Positions 58,890 through 64,000 of a DNA stretch of 64,000 bases are shown piece after piece. Position numbers and translations under genes: made by a program. This DNA comes from Adiantum capillus-veneris. Taxonomy: Eukaryota > Streptophyta > Polypodiopsida > Polypodiales > Pteridaceae. Position 1 is the first letter of the stretch. Each line of letters begins with the position of its first letter. Below the pieces are notes generated by a model. The model saw only the letters and a list, made by a program, of their open reading frames with translations. It ran no database searches and was not told where the DNA came from. The stretch spans positions 138,871,108-138,935,107 of the forward strand of contig CM043955.1 in assembly GCA_014529385.2 (NCBI GenBank). Reading direction: 5' to 3'.

Positions 58890-60652
58890 TTACAATTCCT
58901 CTTGGTTGTAAACATGCTCTGACCTAGCTAAGCCTCTATTCACAATGAACCGCAATGTCCTGTCGTCCATTTCATACCTTCTTTCTTCAGGTCGAAACAC
59001 AGGAGGTGGTGGTTGTACCGGCCTCATCACTCCATGTGTTTCTCTCATTTTGTGTTGCTTTGAAGGGAAGTACCTGCTTTGTTTGTTATAACACGTTGTA
59101 GTTGGTACTAACGCTTTTTTATTAGATGCTTCCATGATTGGCGTGTATCTCATGTCTACAGGCATTCTAACACCTAGCAGTGTAGGTTGTTGTCCTAAGA
59201 CAAGCTATGGTCTTGCACTCCTACTGAACCTGGCGCATTTGCCATAGTGTATCTAAGTGGAAGAGATCCTACTGGAATAGGTTAAACATACCTCTCCCTA
59301 GCATATTCCTTGCTATCATAACAATCTTCCCTCGTATGGTTTGTCCATTTCCTCTCAATTTTGCACCACTTAAGCTCCCTTGGATTAGCATTTGCAAGAG
59401 GGGCTAACCTCTTGACCAGTCCGTCGATATACTTTTCTTGATCGATAGGTGCCGTAGGTTTTTCAATGGACTCACTTGTCTGTGAATCTGTCGTCCTCTT
59501 GACTATTACAACCCTTTTCTTTATTTTCTCACAGTTATCCACCAGATACGGAGCTTCTTTGATCAATTATTTTAGCATCAAGCTCCTTATCATATGCAGA
59601 TCCTTTTGAAGACCCGCATGTCTCATTCCTTGGATAAAGATCAACATTAATAGTGCTTGCGTAGGAAGTTCCGCTCTTGGACCAAACTTGATGTATCTCT
59701 TGAGCCATAATTTCGCTTTGCGTATTGATTCACCCTCTTTTTGTTTGAATATTTGAATTTGCGAGACCGTATTGTGAGCTGTGCCTTTCTGTGAGAATTC
59801 TTCGATGAATTTCTTGAACATCTCGTCAAGAGTCTCAAAATCACATCTTTCCACTGAGTCGAACCATGTAGTTGTGTCATCTTCTAGAGCCAGTTCAAAT
59901 CCTGCAAACTGTGTTGCAAAATACAAAACTTCCTCTGCTTTAATTACTCTTTTGAAAGCCACTATGTGATCTCTCAAATCTTTATCTCCGACGTATTTCT
60001 TGTTTATCCATTTTTGGATCTGGGATGGCCTAACTCGTTGATTGTCTACAAGTCTAACCATGGACTCTCCCAATCATTCTCTCGCTTCAGGTCTTCCACT
60101 ATGTCTAGGTTCTTCTTCAAAGGGATTAATCATTTTGTTGGAGATTGGCCCATTAGGAAGATTCACTTGAGGAGGCATGTCTGCCATCCCTTTGATCATT
60201 TTGTCTCTCGTTATCGCTCTAGAAGGGAATCTAGGTGACTCCCTTTTTGGAATTCTTGTGTTTGGTGGACGTATTTGTGGTCCTTCATTGACCAAATATT
60301 TACTTTTGTCTAATGTAGTGCATGGATTTGTGCTTTCTACAACCCTGTATTCTCGTCCATACTTGTCAAAAACTATAGACTTCCATTAATAGTTGACTTC
60401 GTATGTATAGATATATAAGAGCTTGTGATCTGTCAGCTCTTCTGGGTATGGCTTTGAGCACCTATAAAGGTTGACCTCACTGTCGTCAATGTATCTATAC
60501 AATCCTTCACTCTTATGACCTGTTATCCAAACTCTTTCAAGAAACTTGGTCTTTATCAATTGCAAGTTTGGAAGATCCATTGTGGGTGGATGCTCCTCTA
60601 TCACTGGGATTCCAAAGCTTGTATAAGCTGAGTTTGACTCTAAAGAGAACAT
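58890..60652 (-). pseudogene. Gag of the large LTR element
   Basis: Minus-strand frame from 60652. Stops are TAA at 60388, TGA at 60076 and TAA at 59569, all in one frame to 59282; a frame shift follows, with the rest at 59165-58890. The core at 60073-59567 has the retrotransposon gag pattern (TTWFDSVERCDFETLDEMF, then FIEEFSQKGTA, then RKAKLWLKRYI). A later Cys/His group (WCKIERKWTNHTREDC) resembles a zinc knuckle. The N-terminal part (60652-60389) has no named domain. Gag would form the particle that packages element RNA. Similar stops in other parts suggest the copy is dead. Confidence 0.78.
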
Positions 60653-63024
60653 GATCTCTAGGCTTAACAGCTCTAGCTTGATGTAAGAAGGCTTATTCCA
60701 AAGTGTTTAGGTGCTTTGGTTAGGGAACAGTCAAAACTATGTCCAAAACCGCGACCATTTTCTCACAATTCTCTCAAATTGTCGGTTTCAGACACCCCTA
60801 ACTTTCGGATGAATTTTTTAAGGCCTTAAACGATGTTTTTTGAGAAATGACCAACAATAAAGGACCTGTAGGGTCTTTAATTGTTGTTCAAGGTTGACAT
60901 TAAAACTTGTAGAGCTACTTTGGAGCTTTATTTTGATAAAAAAAAGTTTTTGAATCCAATATCGAAAGCTCAAGTTATAGAAAAAGCAGTTTTTTTCTAA
61001 CTCAACCTATGCTTGGAGACTTTATACGCGTATAATGTCTCCTAACTCAGATTTGTTCCGAACTTAAACTGTAGACTCCCCTTGATGCTTTCTACCCACT
61101 GCAAGTCTCAATTTGTGATTCCGACCTTTATTTTGACACATGAGACAATATACGCATATAATGTCTTTTGTGGCAGAATGATGTGACTTTTATCCCAATG
61201 ATTCCTTATCACTCAAGAAACTTTCAGCAACTTTTAGAATTCAATTTGGACATTTTTTTGGGCAAGTTATGATCAATACAAGCATGAATCTGTTGAGATC
61301 TGTCTTCTGGCCTTTACAAGCTCGAATGAGCTCCAAGTGTAATGAAATTTTGGCTAGGGACTTCTTTTATGCTCTAGGACACTAAGATATGTCCGAATGT
61401 TTGTTTTGACCCAGATCTAGCCACTAAGACATTATATGGGTATAATGTCTTTTGGCTCAGAATGACATGAAATTTTGCAACAGGCTTAAAACATCATTTC
61501 CAACCCTCCTATGTGGTCAAAAGAGAAATTTGACTTTCAGATCTTGGCATGAGACATAATACGTGTATAATGTCTATGTGCTCAGATTTTGATAAAATTT
61601 GGCATGTGAGCTTGTCTTGTGGTGATTAACACCCTGGTATGCTCATATCTCAATTTTTGTCTCTAAAAGTGTCCTTTAAACATTATATGTGTATAATGTC
61701 TAACTGGTCAGAATGAAGTGAATTTCACTCTAGAGGTTCCTCTCTATACCAGCAACTCACAACAAGTTTCAAAATTGAATTTTGACACTTTTTAAGCATT
61801 CACTTTGCATAGATCCATATGTGGTCTTTGAAAGCTCAAAATTGCTTCAAATTAGATGAAATTTGGCCCATATGCTTCCTAATTGCTGAAATGCTGAAGA
61901 TCACAAGGGCGTCCAAGTGGCCAGAATGGACTTTTATTTCTACCCTAGGTACTCCTTGATGCATACATCAAGAATATGTGATCACAACAAATTTTGGATG
62001 TCAAAATTGCTCAAAATCACCACTTTTTGACAAGGAAATCCCATGAAAGAGTAAAATCCCCTTAACTCTCAATCCATATATCCAAATGACATGAAATTTG
62101 GTGGGTGTGCTCAACACAACATGCAGAAGATGGGTATAATGTCAAGACTTCATTTTGGCTGCCAGAATCACCCTTTAGACATCATATGCATATGATGTCT
62201 GCTCACGAATTTTTGGACAGAAATCATTTATAGGCATCCCCAAGTCTCAAGCACTGGTTTTTAAGCACTTCTACCAATTTTCATGCAAAAATGTGCTCAA
62301 AATCACAAGGTTTTCTATTTTCCATTTTAGACACTTCGTCTTTTGTCTTTTGGGTGTTGCAGGTGGGTCAAAACACTAGTCTCAGTGTGTACCTAGGGTA
62401 AAACCCCCCTTTTGAACACTCAAGTGCCGTCAAATTTTTCAAATTTGGTCTCCACATCCCCCTTGAGACAGTATACGCATATAATGTCCAAGTTTATAGA
62501 ATTTTAGATTTTCTTCACAAAACCCTTGCACATGCCCTCTTATATGCTCAACATCAATCAGTCATGAAAAATTATCCACAGAAGCTTGTTTATTGCGTTT
62601 TTACCTTCAAAAGCAAACTTTTTTGTGATTTCAAATGCAAACAAGCACTTCGCAAATAAATCAATGATGAATAGCTCTAGATCAAAATCAAATCACTTAC
62701 CTAAAGTTACTCCTACACATCATATGGGGTTTTGCATCTATGAGTAGAAAAATGCTTCAATACCACACACGGACTAGCAAACGCTTTTATCACCTCACAA
62801 ATAACTTGATCATCAACAACTATTCTAATCTACAACTAATACTACAAATCCTAACTAAATCTACTCAGTTGCAGACCCTCGGCAAGACACACGCTTCCTG
62901 GCTATCCACTTGATCTCGAATAACCTCTTCCGGATCCACTTAAGAAAAATGATTTCTTTAGCTAAAACTAAAGCAAGCAACTATCACACGAGTGTTATTA
63001 GGAATACCTACCTAAGTCCTTGTA
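60653..63024. other. Untranslated 5' leader of the large element
   Basis: 2.4 kb between the primer site and gag with no reading frame of note on the sense strand. It carries the array of 24-bp palindromes and a looser shared context (CAGAATGA, then TGAAATTT after several palindromes), indicating an old tandem-repeat origin. Confidence 0.7.
61017..62489. repeat. Array of seven 24-bp palindromes plus one half copy
   Basis: Full copies lie at 61017-61040, 61143-61166, 61427-61450, 61552-61575, 61678-61701, 62177-62200 and 62466-62489. A right-half copy is near 62135-62143. The left half is AGACATTATAYG and the right half its reverse complement. The copy at 62177 (AGACATCATATG half) is perfectly palindromic, and others have one to three mismatches. 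Start-to-start distances are 126, 284, 125 and 126, then longer. It may be a repeated protein-binding site, or a set of RNA hairpins in the leader. Confidence 0.85.
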
Positions 63025-63042
63025 TCTCCGATAGTGGCGCCA
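63025..63042 (-). promoter_or_regulatory. Primer-binding site of the large element
   Basis: The minus strand reads TGGCGCCACTATCGGAGA, one base from the LTR end. The first seven bases match the Asp-type site seen at 846-864, and the rest is diverged. Confidence 0.7.
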
Positions 63043-63043
63043 A

Positions 63044-63999
63044 TGTTGCAGGAGCGAAACACACCACCCATAAAGTGCATGCAACACAATCTAGATCAAC
63101 ATAATGTCAATCGAGGACTAAAATGACATGATAGGCACATGGAGGAAATATCTTTAGCTTGTCAGGCTGAGACCATCCCACGCATACAACACTCTAGAAG
63201 GCTAACTAAACCACAATCTAGAATCTCACTGCTCTCAACTACACCATCCAACCCACATACACACAAACGGAAGGAAACTCATTAAACCATACCAGAATTG
63301 TACGAAACTTAAGGAACACCATCCCCTCACTAGGAGATACTTGTCCAAAAGCCTCTACACTCAAAATACTTGATCTAGACCCATCTGCGGAAAACGCATA
63401 TGAAGATAGAGCAATATTTTGGAAGTGCCCGAAATTGAAATCTATGAGTACCTATGCGTAGCTTATGTAACCACGATTCTAATGACTACTTGCAAGCAAA
63501 AACAGACATCGTTTGATACATTTAAGACCACAAATGGCTCGTAGACGTGTCAGTGTGCGTGCTCCGTCTTGTGTGGAATGCTTGGTGTTGTCGCCGGGTA
63601 GCTCTTACCGAGGGTAGCGCGATGGTGTTGTGGAATCTCCAATGTGATGATAAACGAGCAAGGAGTAGCATCAGGATGAAGCTCACGCTCTCTCTTTTCC
63701 TCTCAACACACACAGTTGTTGACGACAACTTAAAACTTGATTATGATGAAAAGTTCTCCTTTTACAAACTGACCTAGGTACCTTATATACTAAGGCTACC
63801 ATAGGTTAAAACTAAAATAGAGTTCAAGGGGTAAAACGACTTTGTATGTACAATCTGGAAGTGTTATTGCACCCATCTCTCCAACTATACTAACGACTTA
63901 TTACAAATGATGTTTCTAACCATAATTTGTAGCAGTTCATAACTCTCAAAAAATAAGGCTTTGTTGAGTTATGTCGTATTGTTAACCCACGGGTCAACA
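63044..63999 (-). repeat. 5' LTR of the large element (956 bp)
   Basis: Bounded TGTTG/CAACA. The right window edge falls one base beyond it. The short frames within (for example 63522-63777) occur in both LTRs only by shared descent. Confidence 0.9.
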
Positions 64000-64000
64000 C

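Larger units (their letters stand above)
41966..63999 (-). mobile_element. Large LTR retrotransposon (about 22 kb with nested insertions), gag-protease only
   Basis: The two LTRs (63044-63999 upstream, 41966-42909 downstream on the minus strand) both run TGTTGC...GGGTCAACA. The primer site is beside the 5' LTR and the purine tract beside the 3' LTR. Gag lies at 60652-58890 and an aspartic protease near 51,750-51,360. No RT, RNase H or integrase of its own was found. A copia element and a hAT-coding segment are inserted in it. The CTCAG before the downstream LTR could be a target duplication, but the window ends one base (C) after the other LTR. It looks non-autonomous for reverse transcription and integration. 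Confidence 0.85.

Noticed and set aside
61017-62489. Palindrome array as a CRISPR-like array
   Set aside because: The intervals range from about 125 to 475 bp and share related sequence, no cas gene is present, and the context is a plant LTR-element leader.

Overview
The window looks like repeat-rich nuclear DNA of a land plant. The evidence is one split single-copy gene of plant type (the sterol C-4 demethylation scaffold ERG28), Ty1/copia and Ty3-type LTR retrotransposons with initiator-Met and Asp-type primer sites, L1-type LINEs, a hAT transposase and very long (CT)n tracts. An intron above 22 kb packed with nested elements and a Penelope-like reverse transcriptase would suit a large-genome fern, lycophyte or gymnosperm, but the species cannot be fixed from sequence alone.

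Layout. 1-7,240: remains of at least three LTR elements on the minus strand, including a chimera of two Ty3-type pol genes. 7,243-11,893: mostly unassigned DNA downstream of ERG28. 11,894-35,125 (minus): ERG28 in three exons (35125-35011, 12508-12302, 11964-11894), giving a 130-residue protein. Intron 1 is about 22.5 kb and holds a nest of transposons. These are several 5'-truncated copies of one plus-strand LINE family abutting (CT)n tracts, a nearly full-length minus-strand L1, a solo LTR inside one LINE copy, a tandem LTR-internal-LTR-internal-LTR element inside that solo LTR, an inverted LTR copy with a gag start, and several minisatellites. 35,220-37,730: upstream DNA with no gene seen. 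37,729-41,910: a decayed Penelope-like reverse transcriptase unit between direct repeats.

41,966-63,999 (minus) is one large LTR element of about 22 kb, with LTRs of 944 and 956 bp, a polypurine tract and a primer site. It encodes only gag and an aspartic protease; I see no reverse transcriptase or integrase of its own. Inside it lie a complete copia element (44244-49390, perfect 5-bp target duplication TGTAC) and an intact 740-residue hAT transposase reading frame (54601-56823). Its 2.4-kb 5' leader carries an array of 24-bp palindromes with a partly regular 125-126 bp spacing.

Only two reading frames look undamaged: ERG28 after splicing, and the hAT transposase. Most other coding remains carry in-frame stops. 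Where the ancestral codon can be guessed these usually fit C-to-T change, as expected in methylated plant transposons.
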